The translations under genes were made by a program, and so were the position numbers. A stretch of DNA of 60,769 bases from JBCCGE01 sp039029455 (GTDB taxonomy: Bacteria > Pseudomonadota > Gammaproteobacteria > Arenicellales > Poriferihabitantaceae). The stretch covers positions 1 through 60,769 of the forward strand of contig JBCCGE010000008.1 in the NCBI GenBank assembly GCA_039029455.1, in the 5' to 3' direction. Of the stretch, positions 24,512 through 32,983 are shown one piece after another. Every line of letters starts with the position of its first letter. Positions within the stretch are counted from its first letter, which is position 1. The notes under the pieces are model-generated. The model was not told where the DNA came from. It did not search any database and saw only the letters and a program-made list of their open reading frames with translations.

Positions 24512-25227
24512 TAAAACGTTTCTCCGGCTCTTAGAAGACGCCACTTGCCGACGGGTAGATCAGCCAGCATAACGTTGCCAATACGCACCCGTATGAGACG
24601 TGTAACCTGCAATTCCACCTGTTCGCACATGCGTCTAATCTGTCGTTTACGACCCTCAGTCAAAACAAACCGAAGTTGTGATCCTTTTAAATGCTCGACA
24701 CGCGCATTTTTCAGAGGCTTACCGTCGAGGGTCAGACCGCTGCGCAGCCTGCTCAAAGCCGAATTGTCAATGTTGCCTCGGGCCCATACCAGGTATTCCT
24801 TTTCTATAGCGCTGTTTTCACCAATCAGTTGTTTTGCAATTCGCCCGTCTTTTGTAAAAACGATCAGGCCCATCGAGTCAATATCCAATCGCCCAGCCGG
24901 TGCAAGGCCGTGCCGATTGGGCGCTCTTTCTCCGGTATTTTGAGCATTTTCAGATTCGATCAGCATGATCGCGGACTGATGACCGTCCTCGGGTAAACCC
25001 GATACCAGTCCAACGGGTTTGTTTAACAACACCGTCGCAAAACCGGCCTGCTGAGCGGCGGCCTGCTCCGAAAGCTCTACCACCTGAGTATCGTCAACCC
25101 GGATACCGAGTGTGGTGACGGGTTCGCCGTCAACGAGAACCCAGCCGCGTTCAATAAAGCGGTCTGCTTCGCGACGTGAACACATACCCCGCTGAGCCAT
25201 TAGCTTGGATAACCGAATCTCGCCCAC
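24511..25227 (-). CDS. RsuA/RluF-family rRNA pseudouridine synthase
   Basis: 238 residues: an N-terminal S4 domain (IRLSKLMAQRGMCSRREADR) and a catalytic domain with the family signature GRLDIDSMGLIVFTKDG, whose second Asp is the catalytic residue, and the EGRKRQIRRMCEQ block. By its short inter-domain region and LLNKPVGLVSG motif it looks nearest to RluF (23S rRNA U2604), but RluB, RluE or RsuA specificity cannot be excluded, so no symbol is given. It lies 9 bases after purB and is coupled to pyrD by TAATG. Confidence 0.87.
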   Translation of the reverse strand: MGEIRLSKLMAQRGMCSRREADRFIERGWVLVDGEPVTTLGIRVDDTQVVELSEQAAAQQAGFATVLLNKPVGLVSGLPEDGHQSAIMLIESENAQNTGERAPNRHGLAPAGRLDIDSMGLIVFTKDGRIAKQLIGENSAIEKEYLVWARGNIDNSALSRLRSGLTLDGKPLKNARVEHLKGSQLRFVLTEGRKRQIRRMCEQVELQVTRLIRVRIGNVMLADLPVGKWRLLRAGETF

Positions 25228-25236
25228 GGTATGTCG

Positions 25237-26640
25237 CTAGCTCTTGTTTGATGTCAGATGCAGTTTTGTCGATTCGACCGCGTTACCGATATACGTGTGC
25301 GGAGTCATCTTGAGAAGTTCGTCACGCGCTGAGTCGGGAATGTCCAGACTTTCGATAAACGCAGCCAGGGTTTCCGGAGTGATACCGGAATGTCCGCGGG
25401 TCAGTTCTTTGAGTTTTTCATAGGGCTCTGCGATTCCGTAGCGTCGCATCACGGTTTGAATCGGTTCCGCGAGCACTTCCCAGTTGTTGTCCAGATCCTG
25501 ATTTAGCCGATCTTCATTCAGTGCCAGTTTGCCAAGGCCTTTCAGAGTAGATTGAATCGCAAGCAGGGTGTAACCCACACCCACACCTAAATTGCGCATT
25601 ACAGTGGAATCTGTAAGGTCTCGCTGCCACCGACTGATCGGTAGTTTTTCGGCCAGATGCGCTAGTACCGCATTAGCCAGACCAAGGTTTCCTTCTGAAT
25701 TCTCAAAGTCTATTGGATTGACCTTGTGCGGCATCGTGCTTGAACCGACTTCACCTGCGATGGCCTTCTGTTTGAAGTAGCCGATCGATATGTAGCTCCA
25801 GATGTCCCGGTCGAGGTCAATCAGAATGGTATTGAACCGCTGTAATGTGTGACTGAACTCCGCAATATAGTCATGGGGTTCGATCTGAGTCGTCATCGGC
25901 AGATAGTCAAGCTCCAGGGATTCGACAAAACTTTTGGCGATGTGCGGCCAGTCAAGCTCCGGATAAGCGGCGAGGTGCGCATTGAAGTTTCCAACTGCGC
26001 CGTTTATTTTACCAAAGACGGGTTGGGTCTCCAGCTGTTCAAGCACTCGCCGCAATCGATAGGTTACGTTAGCCAGCTCCTTGCCGACTGTGGTTGGGCT
26101 TGCCGGCTGTCCATGGGTTCGCGCCAGCATCGGTTTACCGGCCATTGATTCCGCCATGGATTCAAGTGTCTGGACGAGCTCGACGGCGTTTGGAATCAGC
26201 ACGCGGTCGCGTGCTTCTTTCAACATTAATCCGTAGGAAAGGTTGTTAATATCCTCAGAGGTGCAGGCAAAGTGCACAAACTCGCCAACACGATCCAGTT
26301 GTGGACGGTCTGAGAATACGCGCTTGATGAAATACTCAACGGCTTTGACATCGTGATTGGTGGTGCGCTCGATGTCTTTGACGGTTTGAGCCTGATCTGA
26401 CGAAAAATGGTCAGCAAGATTTTTCAGAAACTCCAGATCGTTCGTGCTGAAAGGGGGAACTTCGGCAATGCCGGATTGATTCGACAAATGAATCAACCAG
26501 TTGATTTCGACCCTGACGCGGGCATGTATTAATCCGAACTCACTGAAGTGTTCACGCAGGGGCGCGGTTTTGTTGCCGTAGCGTCCGTCGAGCGGAGACA
26601 CGGCCGTTAGCGGTGAAAGGTCTGGAAATGAATCGCGCAC
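25237..26640 (-). CDS. purB: Adenylosuccinate lyase
   Basis: Catalyses two steps of purine synthesis (SAICAR to AICAR, adenylosuccinate to AMP). 467 residues from a GTG start, about ten longer than E. coli PurB. The fumarase/aspartase signature GSSTMPHKVNP is at 299-309, the catalytic His region is RTHGQPAS near 174-181, and SPLDGRYG lies at 15-22. It is first in the operon with the pseudouridine synthase, pyrD and the MBL gene. In E. coli purB lies near mnmA and nudJ; here those two are about 5 kb away, separated by the inserted-looking catabolic operon. Confidence 0.95.
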   Translation of the reverse strand: MRDSFPDLSPLTAVSPLDGRYGNKTAPLREHFSEFGLIHARVRVEINWLIHLSNQSGIAEVPPFSTNDLEFLKNLADHFSSDQAQTVKDIERTTNHDVKAVEYFIKRVFSDRPQLDRVGEFVHFACTSEDINNLSYGLMLKEARDRVLIPNAVELVQTLESMAESMAGKPMLARTHGQPASPTTVGKELANVTYRLRRVLEQLETQPVFGKINGAVGNFNAHLAAYPELDWPHIAKSFVESLELDYLPMTTQIEPHDYIAEFSHTLQRFNTILIDLDRDIWSYISIGYFKQKAIAGEVGSSTMPHKVNPIDFENSEGNLGLANAVLAHLAEKLPISRWQRDLTDSTVMRNLGVGVGYTLLAIQSTLKGLGKLALNEDRLNQDLDNNWEVLAEPIQTVMRRYGIAEPYEKLKELTRGHSGITPETLAAFIESLDIPDSARDELLKMTPHTYIGNAVESTKLHLTSNKS

Positions 26641-26726
26641 GGTGCAGCTAACTTACTTTGGGTGTATTGATTTTATCACGGGCCTAATTTCTCTCCGACA
26701 ATGTCAACAAAACTAATTATTCATAA

Positions 26727-27401
26727 TTACAGTTGCTGGAGACCGAGTTCACGAAGCAGCGCAACGAGCATTTCGCCGCTTTGGTGTCTGTGCTCGCGAT
26801 GAATGCTTGCGGCCGTTTTTGCGTCGCCGCGAACGATCGCATCGAACACCTCGCGATGCTCCTGATTTGATTTCAGCGGGGGTGGTCGCAGCCTCAGTGT
26901 CAACAACCGAGCCCGGTGGCATTGATCCCACAACATATTTACGATCGAGATCAGTCGACGGTTTCCGGTGAGTGAAACCAGTTGCCGATGAAACTGCTGG
27001 TCAGCTTGTGCCCATCTGTCGAGGTCATTTTCTTCGAGGCTCGTGTCCATCTGGTCAACGCTATGTTCCAGGACCTGACGCCCTGACGAGTCCAAACCAT
27101 TGAGCGCAAGGGTTTCTACAGCAACACATTCCAGTCCGGTCAGTATGGAGTAAATTTCGGCCATGTCATCAGGTGATACCGGTTTTACCCGCATGCCGTG
27201 TCTTGGAATAACGTCAATCAAACCTTCTCGGGCGAGTTGCTGCAGCGCCTCACGAACAGGTGTGCGACTCATTTTCAGCTGGCTGGCGATTTCATTTTCC
27301 AGCATTTGCGTATTTGCTGTCAGCTGGTTGTCCAGAATTTGCCGTTTGAGCAGCGCATAGGCCGCTTCAGACTGAAGCTTTTTGCGGTCATATTCCGTCA
27401 T
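26727..27401 (-). CDS. GntR-family regulator (FadR/FCD subgroup)
   Basis: 224 residues: an N-terminal winged helix-turn-helix (about 10-75, including LENEIASQLKMSRTPVREAL, the recognition region) and an FCD ligand domain (about 80-215, with the metal-type histidines in FHRQLVSL and HREHRHQSGEM). FCD regulators usually repress catabolic operons and are released by a sugar acid or organic acid. It is the last gene of a four-gene operon and so probably autoregulated. The 18-bp palindrome at 30602-30619 ahead of the operon is the natural candidate operator. Confidence 0.9.
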   Translation of the reverse strand: MTEYDRKKLQSEAAYALLKRQILDNQLTANTQMLENEIASQLKMSRTPVREALQQLAREGLIDVIPRHGMRVKPVSPDDMAEIYSILTGLECVAVETLALNGLDSSGRQVLEHSVDQMDTSLEENDLDRWAQADQQFHRQLVSLTGNRRLISIVNMLWDQCHRARLLTLRLRPPPLKSNQEHREVFDAIVRGDAKTAASIHREHRHQSGEMLVALLRELGLQQL

Positions 27402-27410
27402 CGCAGTACC

Positions 27411-28445
27411 TCAGTCCGGAACTTGCCATTGGCCGGATTGATTGGATCGATAAACAGCGTCCTGGCAGGAGAGGTTGCTCAGATAGCTGCTGATTTCGTT
27501 CTCCAGAGGAGACCCGGTCAAAAAGTGTTCGATCACGTGTTGTTGCAGCGAATAGACGCAATCTCCGCCAAATCCGGACTCCGTCCAGTTATAGTCGAAC
27601 TCGGATGATTGATTTTTGCCATGACGACGGTGCCACAGGCGACCGTCTCCGTCGAGTGCGATGCTGCCGTCACTCCCCTCCAGTAATAATTCACCCATGG
27701 TAAGACGTCGATTTGTGGCGACATGATCAGCAAGTCGATTGCCATCAAAAACCGAACGCACATTGTTCTGATGGCGCAATATGAAAAGTCCGCTGTCTTC
27801 TCCGGCGATTGCCGGATTGAGTTGTTGAAGGTCGGCCCAAACCTGGTCAACGGGGCCAAACAGATAGCGAAACACATCAATAAAATGAATACCGGTCTCA
27901 CGGATCAGAAATTCAGGCATTTGCTGAAAGTAGGGCTGGCGGTCCATGTATGCGGCCTCACCTTGTCCGTCTCCGGGACGAAGGGCGAATCGGCACTGAT
28001 AGATCTCCCCGAGGTGGTTTTCAATCAGCAATTGCTTCAGCTGGCGGTACCAGGGTTGAAAGCGAAAGTTCTCGTGAACAACGAGCCTTATGTTGTGTTT
28101 TTTCACCAGCGCAGCCGCTGATTGTGCTTCGAGGTAGGTTTGTGCAAACGGTTTTTGGCAAATGACATCGATGCCCGCAAGCGCGCATAGTTCTACCGAT
28201 CGCAGATGTTCTGACGGCGGCACTATAAGATCAATAAGGTCCGGCTCAGAGACCTCGATCATTTTCTCCAGGTCGGAAAATGACCTTGAGAACCCGTAAC
28301 GCTGACAAAAACGTTCTGCCCGAGCGGGCTCAATATCGCAGACACCCGTGAGATCAAGCTTTTTGGAGATGGCGAGACGCTGCCAGGCTTCGTGGTGAAA
28401 CCGGCTGAAGTATCCACAACCGACGGTAGCTATTTTCAGGGACAC
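27411..28445 (-). CDS. Gfo/Idh/MocA-family oxidoreductase
   Basis: NAD(P)-dependent sugar dehydrogenase-type protein of 344 residues. The N-terminal Rossmann domain has GCGYFSRFHHEAW (9-21) and CQKPFA, the family EKP-type motif with the catalytic Lys; the C-terminal domain carries ETGIHFIDVFRYLFG with the active-site histidine. GTG start. It lies 23 bases after the dehydrogenase gene and 9 before gntR. It likely oxidises a hydroxyl of a sugar or cyclitol; substrate is not identifiable from sequence. Confidence 0.9.
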   Translation of the reverse strand: MSLKIATVGCGYFSRFHHEAWQRLAISKKLDLTGVCDIEPARAERFCQRYGFSRSFSDLEKMIEVSEPDLIDLIVPPSEHLRSVELCALAGIDVICQKPFAQTYLEAQSAAALVKKHNIRLVVHENFRFQPWYRQLKQLLIENHLGEIYQCRFALRPGDGQGEAAYMDRQPYFQQMPEFLIRETGIHFIDVFRYLFGPVDQVWADLQQLNPAIAGEDSGLFILRHQNNVRSVFDGNRLADHVATNRRLTMGELLLEGSDGSIALDGDGRLWHRRHGKNQSSEFDYNWTESGFGGDCVYSLQQHVIEHFLTGSPLENEISSYLSNLSCQDAVYRSNQSGQWQVPD

Positions 28446-28468
28446 AATCGATTCAGACGCGAGTTTTT

Positions 28469-29554
28469 TCAGCTGTCCAGTGCATGCATCACCCGGTCGA
28501 AGATCTCACCGGTACCGACGTCACCCCCAAGTTCTATCGGCACCAGATTGCCATCGGCAAACACGCGTTCTACTGCAGTTGTGATTGACTCAGAGGCCGA
28601 TGTCATTGACGGCAGATTGTGCCGTTCGCCGAGCCATTCAAGCATCATCGCGCCGGACAATAACATTGCAGTGGGATTCGCTTTGCCCTGACCGGCAATA
28701 TCGGGCGCACTGCCGTGGCACGGTTGAAATACGGCGTGATCGTCTCCAATGTCGGCTGAGGGCGCCATTCCCATTCCACCCATGAGCCCGGCCCCCAGAT
28801 CAGACAGGATGTCGCCAAACATGTTTTCGGTCACAAGCACATCCATATTCCAGGGTTGCTTGACCATATTCAGGGCCGCCGCATCGACATACATATGGTC
28901 TGAATCAAGGTCATGGTGTCGAACGGCGGCCTCATCAAAAATCTTGCGGAAGAATGCCATTGACGCAAACACGTTAGCCTTATCCACACAGGTCAGTCGA
29001 CCCTCAAAGCCCTTTGCTTTTCTTTGGCGGGCAAGTCTGAACGAAAAGTCGAACAGTTTTTCTGAAACGGCGCGTGTAATTTTCATTGTATCCGTCGCTT
29101 CGGAATCATCCACCACGGTGCCTTTTCCATGGGACGCAAACAATCCCTCAGTGGACTCCCGCACCAAAACAAAGTCGATCGGATTTTTCGACGGGTTAAG
29201 CAGTGGCAGAGGCAAGCCGGGAATCGGTTTGACAGGTCGAACACCCGCATACAATTCAAGCATAAACCGCAGGTCCAGTTGTGGCGCGATTTCAGTACCG
29301 TCAGCGTAGCGCACTTCAGGCAGGCCCATGGCTCCCAGCAATATCGCGTCAGCTTGCCGGGCGGCAGCGGCTGTTTCGCCTGGCAGCGCTTCACCGCAGC
29401 GGGCGAAACAGGCAGCACCCGCGTCGAAGGTATCCAGTTCGAAATTAAATTCACCGCATTTGTTTGCAACGGATTGCAGCATTTCAACACAAATGGGTGT
29501 GACTTCACTGCCGATTCCATCGCCGGGCAGTACCGCTATTTTGAAGGTTTTCAT
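28469..29554 (-). CDS. Isocitrate/isopropylmalate dehydrogenase-family enzyme
   Basis: 361-residue beta-decarboxylating or 2-hydroxyacid dehydrogenase. It shows the NAD+/Mg2+ fold: AVLPGDGIGSEV, LDLRFMLELYAGVRPV, VRESTEGLFASHGKG, MFGDILSDLGAGLMGGMGMA (metal Asp pair) and PCHGSAPDIAGQGKANP. Placement in a catabolic operon, and absence of leuC/leuD or other leucine genes, argues against LeuB and for a tartrate/malate-like or sugar-acid dehydrogenase. The substrate is inferred only by context. It lies between the SMP-30 and MocA genes (gaps 32 and 23 bases). Confidence 0.88.
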   Translation of the reverse strand: MKTFKIAVLPGDGIGSEVTPICVEMLQSVANKCGEFNFELDTFDAGAACFARCGEALPGETAAAARQADAILLGAMGLPEVRYADGTEIAPQLDLRFMLELYAGVRPVKPIPGLPLPLLNPSKNPIDFVLVRESTEGLFASHGKGTVVDDSEATDTMKITRAVSEKLFDFSFRLARQRKAKGFEGRLTCVDKANVFASMAFFRKIFDEAAVRHHDLDSDHMYVDAAALNMVKQPWNMDVLVTENMFGDILSDLGAGLMGGMGMAPSADIGDDHAVFQPCHGSAPDIAGQGKANPTAMLLSGAMMLEWLGERHNLPSMTSASESITTAVERVFADGNLVPIELGGDVGTGEIFDRVMHALDS

Positions 29555-29586
29555 AGGCTTGTAAAAATTTGAATGACCACTGCGGT

Positions 29587-30558
29587 TCAGGGAACACGGT
29601 AATTCCAGTGCACGGGAGGCATTCCCGCGACACGGGATTCAAACGCGTACACTTTGTCGTCGAGCAAACAGCCCAGATAAGCAGTCTTCAGGTCGGGGCC
29701 GCCGAAGGCCAGACTCGAAATATTGCCCAGCAGAATTCCGCCGCCAGTATCGAGATGTTCTCTACCCAGCGAGTGCCTTAAAAAAGCGGTTTCAACCCAG
29801 TGGATGTGGTCGTCGTTGGCGTCTTCCAGAATCAGCGTCTGCTCTCCGTCGGTCGTGCAGCGAATAACTCTGTTACTGATAATACTGGTGATCCAGATGT
29901 CACCATGCTCATCAAATGTAAGCCCGTCTGGAAAGGTGCCGACATCAAACTCTGTGACGACTGACTTTTCTATCAAATCACCGTTCGGCAATATACGGAA
30001 TCGACTCAAGCGTCGGGCGAAGGTTTCGTTTACGTAGAGAAAGTGGCCATCGGGACTTACGCAGCACTCGTTCGTGTAGCCCAGATTGTCGGCGACAACG
30101 CGAGCGACCCCGGCATCGATCAAAACAATAAAGCCGTCGGTGACATCGGATCGATAGGCCGTTGCCCGCGGTATTCGACGCGTGCTGATAGTCAGCCAGA
30201 TGCGCCCTGATCGATCGATATGCGGGAAATTTGAGGGCGGCAGCGATTCGCCGTCAACCTCTGTCAGCAACGGCTCGCAGTGACCGTTGTCCATCAGCCG
30301 AAACAATCCTCCGTTGCTTTCACCCAGATGTGCGATCAGAAAAGATCCGTCGGACATCATCGATATACCGTTCGGGCGGAGATCAAAATCGATATTCGCG
30401 GCTCTAATCAGTGAGTGCGACGAGTCCCGCATGACATTTACGCCACCCCTCCAGTCCGCGGTGCACAGTGAACCATCTGAGAAGGCAAGTACGCATTCTG
30501 GTCGATTCAGCTGATTTCCTATTGTGACGATGCTGTCAAGCGAGACGACGGCGTTCAT
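29587..30558 (-). CDS. SMP-30/gluconolactonase-like lactonase
   Basis: 323-residue six-bladed beta-propeller of the SMP-30/gluconolactonase/LRE family, which hydrolyses sugar lactones with a divalent metal. Visible blocks are RPECVLAFSDGSLCTADW (metal Glu after PE), RPNGISMMSDGS, YTNECCVSPDGHFLYVNET (metal Asn) and FPDGLTFDEHGDIWIT (metal Asp). The ATG at 30558 is chosen; a longer open frame reaches into the promoter palindrome. It is the first gene of the operon; the palindrome lies 44 bases upstream of its start. Confidence 0.87.
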   Translation of the reverse strand: MNAVVSLDSIVTIGNQLNRPECVLAFSDGSLCTADWRGGVNVMRDSSHSLIRAANIDFDLRPNGISMMSDGSFLIAHLGESNGGLFRLMDNGHCEPLLTEVDGESLPPSNFPHIDRSGRIWLTISTRRIPRATAYRSDVTDGFIVLIDAGVARVVADNLGYTNECCVSPDGHFLYVNETFARRLSRFRILPNGDLIEKSVVTEFDVGTFPDGLTFDEHGDIWITSIISNRVIRCTTDGEQTLILEDANDDHIHWVETAFLRHSLGREHLDTGGGILLGNISSLAFGGPDLKTAYLGCLLDDKVYAFESRVAGMPPVHWNYRVP

Positions 30559-30601
30559 TGTCAGGGTCGAAATGCGGTGAGTATGAGTCGATGATTTTTG
30601 A

Positions 30602-30619
30602 GTATACATTAATGTATAC
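30602..30619. promoter_or_regulatory. Perfect 18-bp palindrome, candidate GntR operator
   Basis: GTATACATT / AATGTATAC is a perfect 9+9 inverted repeat in the 118-bp gap between the divergent SMP-30 operon and the monooxygenase-fold gene. Its GTATAC arms recall operators of FadR/FCD-type GntR repressors, and the linked operon encodes exactly such a regulator. Binding is inferred, not shown. Confidence 0.65.
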
Positions 30620-30676
30620 GTTAAAATTGAGATCAATCACCAGCGCTGCTGTGCGAACCTATCTGGAATTTACGTT

Positions 30677-30970
30677 ATGTACGTTGTTACCGTTGTTTTC
30701 GACATCCGACCCGATCACCGCGATGAATTTTTGCGGGCGGTCTGCGAACAGGCGTCGAGTTCGATAGAACAGGAACTCGATTGCCACCAATTCGATGTTG
30801 CGTGTTCAGACTCGAACCCCGATCGAATTCTTCTCTATGAGTTGTATACAGACAAAGCTGCGTTTGATCGGCATCTCAAAACGCCGCACTTCCAGGCATT
30901 CAGTCAACGCGTCGGCGATATGGTGACTTCCAAAGTGGTCGAAACGTGGTCCAGAAAGCGGCCGAGCTGA
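30677..30970 (+). CDS. Antibiotic biosynthesis monooxygenase (ABM)-fold protein
   Basis: 97-residue ferredoxin-like ABM-domain protein: MYVVTVVFDIRPDHRDEF, LDCHQFDVACSDSNPDRIL, YELYTDKAAFDRHLKTPHFQ, the last being the family hallmark. Relatives include LsrG, an isomerase of phospho-AI-2 products, and small quinone-forming monooxygenases. It is divergent from the lactonase operon and shares its promoter region, so it is probably co-regulated and may act as an isomerase or epimerase in the same route; that is inference. Confidence 0.85.
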   Translation: MYVVTVVFDIRPDHRDEFLRAVCEQASSSIEQELDCHQFDVACSDSNPDRILLYELYTDKAAFDRHLKTPHFQAFSQRVGDMVTSKVVETWSRKRPS

Positions 30971-31043
30971 ATGAAACCCGCTTTGACGGGTCGGGCACAG
31001 CGGATTCAGAATCGGAATGGGAGGGGTACCGGGTGCAGCCGAA

Positions 31044-32114
31044 TCAGTTGGACGCCGATTTAATCAACCCACCGCCGACGCAGACATCCTCCTGATAAAA
31101 GACGATCGATTGTCCCGGAGTCACGGCCCATTGCGGGGTATCAAATTCAACCCTGCAGTAATTGGGTCCGATCATTGAGATGACACAGTTCTGCTCGTCC
31201 TGTCGGTACCGGGTTTTGGCTTTGAATATGCCGGGAAGAGAGGGCGGGGATTGTTTTATCCAGTTGAGTTCCTCGGCGAGAATCACGCGAGTCATTAGTG
31301 CAGGATGATCGTGTCCCTGCACTGCATATAGAATATTTCGCTTAATATCTTTCTCTGCAACGTACCATGCTTCGCCATCGCCGCCGATGCCCAGTCCCTG
31401 TCGCTGACCAATCGTGTAGTAATACGCGCCTTGATGGCGACCAATAGATTCACCTTCCAGTGTCTGGATATCGCCTTCCTGAGCAGGCAGGAATCGACTT
31501 AAAAAGTCATTGAATCGACGCTCGCCGATAAAACATATACCCGTACTGTCTTTCTTATCGTGAGTGGGCAGGCCAAGATTCCTGGCCTCATCCCGAACAA
31601 CATCCTTTTGCATATCGCCGATTGGAAACGATGCCAATCGAAGTGCCTCCTGATCCAGCGTATGCAGAAAATAGCTCTGGTCCTTGTTCCGGTCGCGGCC
31701 TTTGCACAACAGATAGTGCCGATTCCGGCGCTCCAGACGAGCGTAGTGTCCGGTCGCGATATAGTCGGCACCAAGATGAAGCGACCATTTTAAAAACTCT
31801 TTGAACTTGATTTCCTTGTTACACACGATATCCGGGTTTGGTGTCCGACCGGCGCGGTACTCAGAAAGGAACAACTGGAACACACGGGTCCAGTATTCGT
31901 GCGAGAAATTAACGGTTTTCAGCTCGATTTCGAGCTGCTTGCAAACCTCGACAGCATCAGCGAGATCCTCTGCGGCTGAGCAGTATTCTTCGGTGTCGTC
32001 TTCCTCCCAGTTCTTCATGAACAGACCGGTGACCCGGTGTCCGTCCTGAATCAGTTTGGCTGCCGCTACCGACGAGTCAACGCCGCCGGACATGCCAACA
32101 ATAACACTATCCAC
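31044..32114 (-). CDS. mnmA: tRNA-specific 2-thiouridylase MnmA
   Basis: ATP-dependent enzyme making 2-thiouridine at the wobble position of Glu, Gln and Lys tRNAs. 356 residues from a GTG start preceded by an AAGGGGG-type ribosome-binding site. PP-loop GMSGGVDSS at 7-15; the two catalytic cysteines are C98 (DIVCNKEIKF) and C194 (STGICFIGER). Sulfur arrives from IscS through the Tus relay in related bacteria. A weak ACCCG/CGGGT hairpin (30976-30991) lies beyond the 3' end. Confidence 0.95.
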   Translation of the reverse strand: MDSVIVGMSGGVDSSVAAAKLIQDGHRVTGLFMKNWEEDDTEEYCSAAEDLADAVEVCKQLEIELKTVNFSHEYWTRVFQLFLSEYRAGRTPNPDIVCNKEIKFKEFLKWSLHLGADYIATGHYARLERRNRHYLLCKGRDRNKDQSYFLHTLDQEALRLASFPIGDMQKDVVRDEARNLGLPTHDKKDSTGICFIGERRFNDFLSRFLPAQEGDIQTLEGESIGRHQGAYYYTIGQRQGLGIGGDGEAWYVAEKDIKRNILYAVQGHDHPALMTRVILAEELNWIKQSPPSLPGIFKAKTRYRQDEQNCVISMIGPNYCRVEFDTPQWAVTPGQSIVFYQEDVCVGGGLIKSASN

Positions 32115-32222
32115 GATTCCCCCTTACCGGATATTAAAACCGCAGCACGCTCCGGGGCGCGCCATCAGCGCGTATTCTAATTCAATCCAGCAGCCCAGTG
32201 ATACCCGACAGTTCCTCTGGTT

Positions 32223-32969
32223 TTACTCGTTTCGGAGGAATCGGTGCCACCATGAGCGTTTCACTTCGGTATCGCCATCCGGAGAATTATCGACTACAGC
32301 GGTTAGTATATTGATGTCTTTCCAGTGCACTGATTTCTGAATCACCGGCAAATGACCATTAGGCTGAAACCACGAGTCGACCACATACTTTTCACCGCTG
32401 GCCAGCTCGGCGATCTGCCCCGCCCAGTGTTGGTCAAAGATCGCTTTGCGATAGGCCTGCTCGATCACAGTATGATGACGCATTAAACCCATGGACTCGA
32501 ACAGCTGCAGGTACACCGTGGTATTCACCGCTTCATCGATACAGTCCATCTGCCCTGGAAAAACAGCCTTGCTTTCGTCATCTTTTGGTAAATCAAAGGC
32601 GAGATCATTGTGGGTTGGTGTATACCGCCCAATCAGCACTTCCATCCAGCCGACAGCGCGCTGAAGCTGGTTGCGCTCCTCTGCCGGCGTTTTCGCCGAC
32701 GGGGAAAACCATCCAGCGACTGTTTGCCACTCGGTAAGTGGAAGATTCACCACAGAGCCATTTTTGCATCCGAAGTCGTAGCATACGGGTATTGCGTCAA
32801 GAGTGACGTTCTTGGGCGCTTCCATACCTTGTCGGTATATTTCACCGCGGCTCTCGTTTTTAGCCTCGGCGGTCACGGGCACGCTGACAAACAGAGCCAA
32901 CAAGGACAGTGCCAGCAGATGTGATGACAGCATGCGAGTTGTCAAAGTATGTGTTGCCATAGTTCGCAT
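32223..32969 (-). CDS. Exported conserved protein of unknown function
   Basis: 248 residues with a long N-terminal signal (MLSSHLLALSLLALFVSVPV within the first 35 residues, cleavage near AEA). I do not recognise the domain with certainty. Conserved-looking features are IPVCYDFGCKNG (two cysteines four apart), PGQMDCIDEAVNTTVYLQLF, MGLMRHHTVIEQAYRKA and KYVVDSWFQPNG. A cysteine, then a histidine, then an aspartate in that order would be compatible with a papain- or transglutaminase-like fold, but this is only a guess. It lies between nudJ (14 bases away, same strand) and mnmA. Confidence 0.7.
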   Translation of the reverse strand: MRTMATHTLTTRMLSSHLLALSLLALFVSVPVTAEAKNESRGEIYRQGMEAPKNVTLDAIPVCYDFGCKNGSVVNLPLTEWQTVAGWFSPSAKTPAEERNQLQRAVGWMEVLIGRYTPTHNDLAFDLPKDDESKAVFPGQMDCIDEAVNTTVYLQLFESMGLMRHHTVIEQAYRKAIFDQHWAGQIAELASGEKYVVDSWFQPNGHLPVIQKSVHWKDINILTAVVDNSPDGDTEVKRSWWHRFLRNE

Positions 32970-32983
32970 TGAATGTTTCTGAG

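Noticed and set aside
26714..26729. TAATTAT-TC-ATAATTA inverted repeat at the gntR stop codon
   Set aside because: Very AT-rich and without a T run or GC stem, so neither a convincing terminator nor a regulator site.
28469..29554. Calling the isopropylmalate-dehydrogenase-like gene leuB
   Set aside because: No leucine biosynthesis genes nearby, and the operon partners are a lactonase, a sugar dehydrogenase and a GntR regulator.
30976..30991. ACCCG/CGGGT hairpin after the ABM gene
   Set aside because: Only five base pairs and no T run; too weak to list as a terminator.
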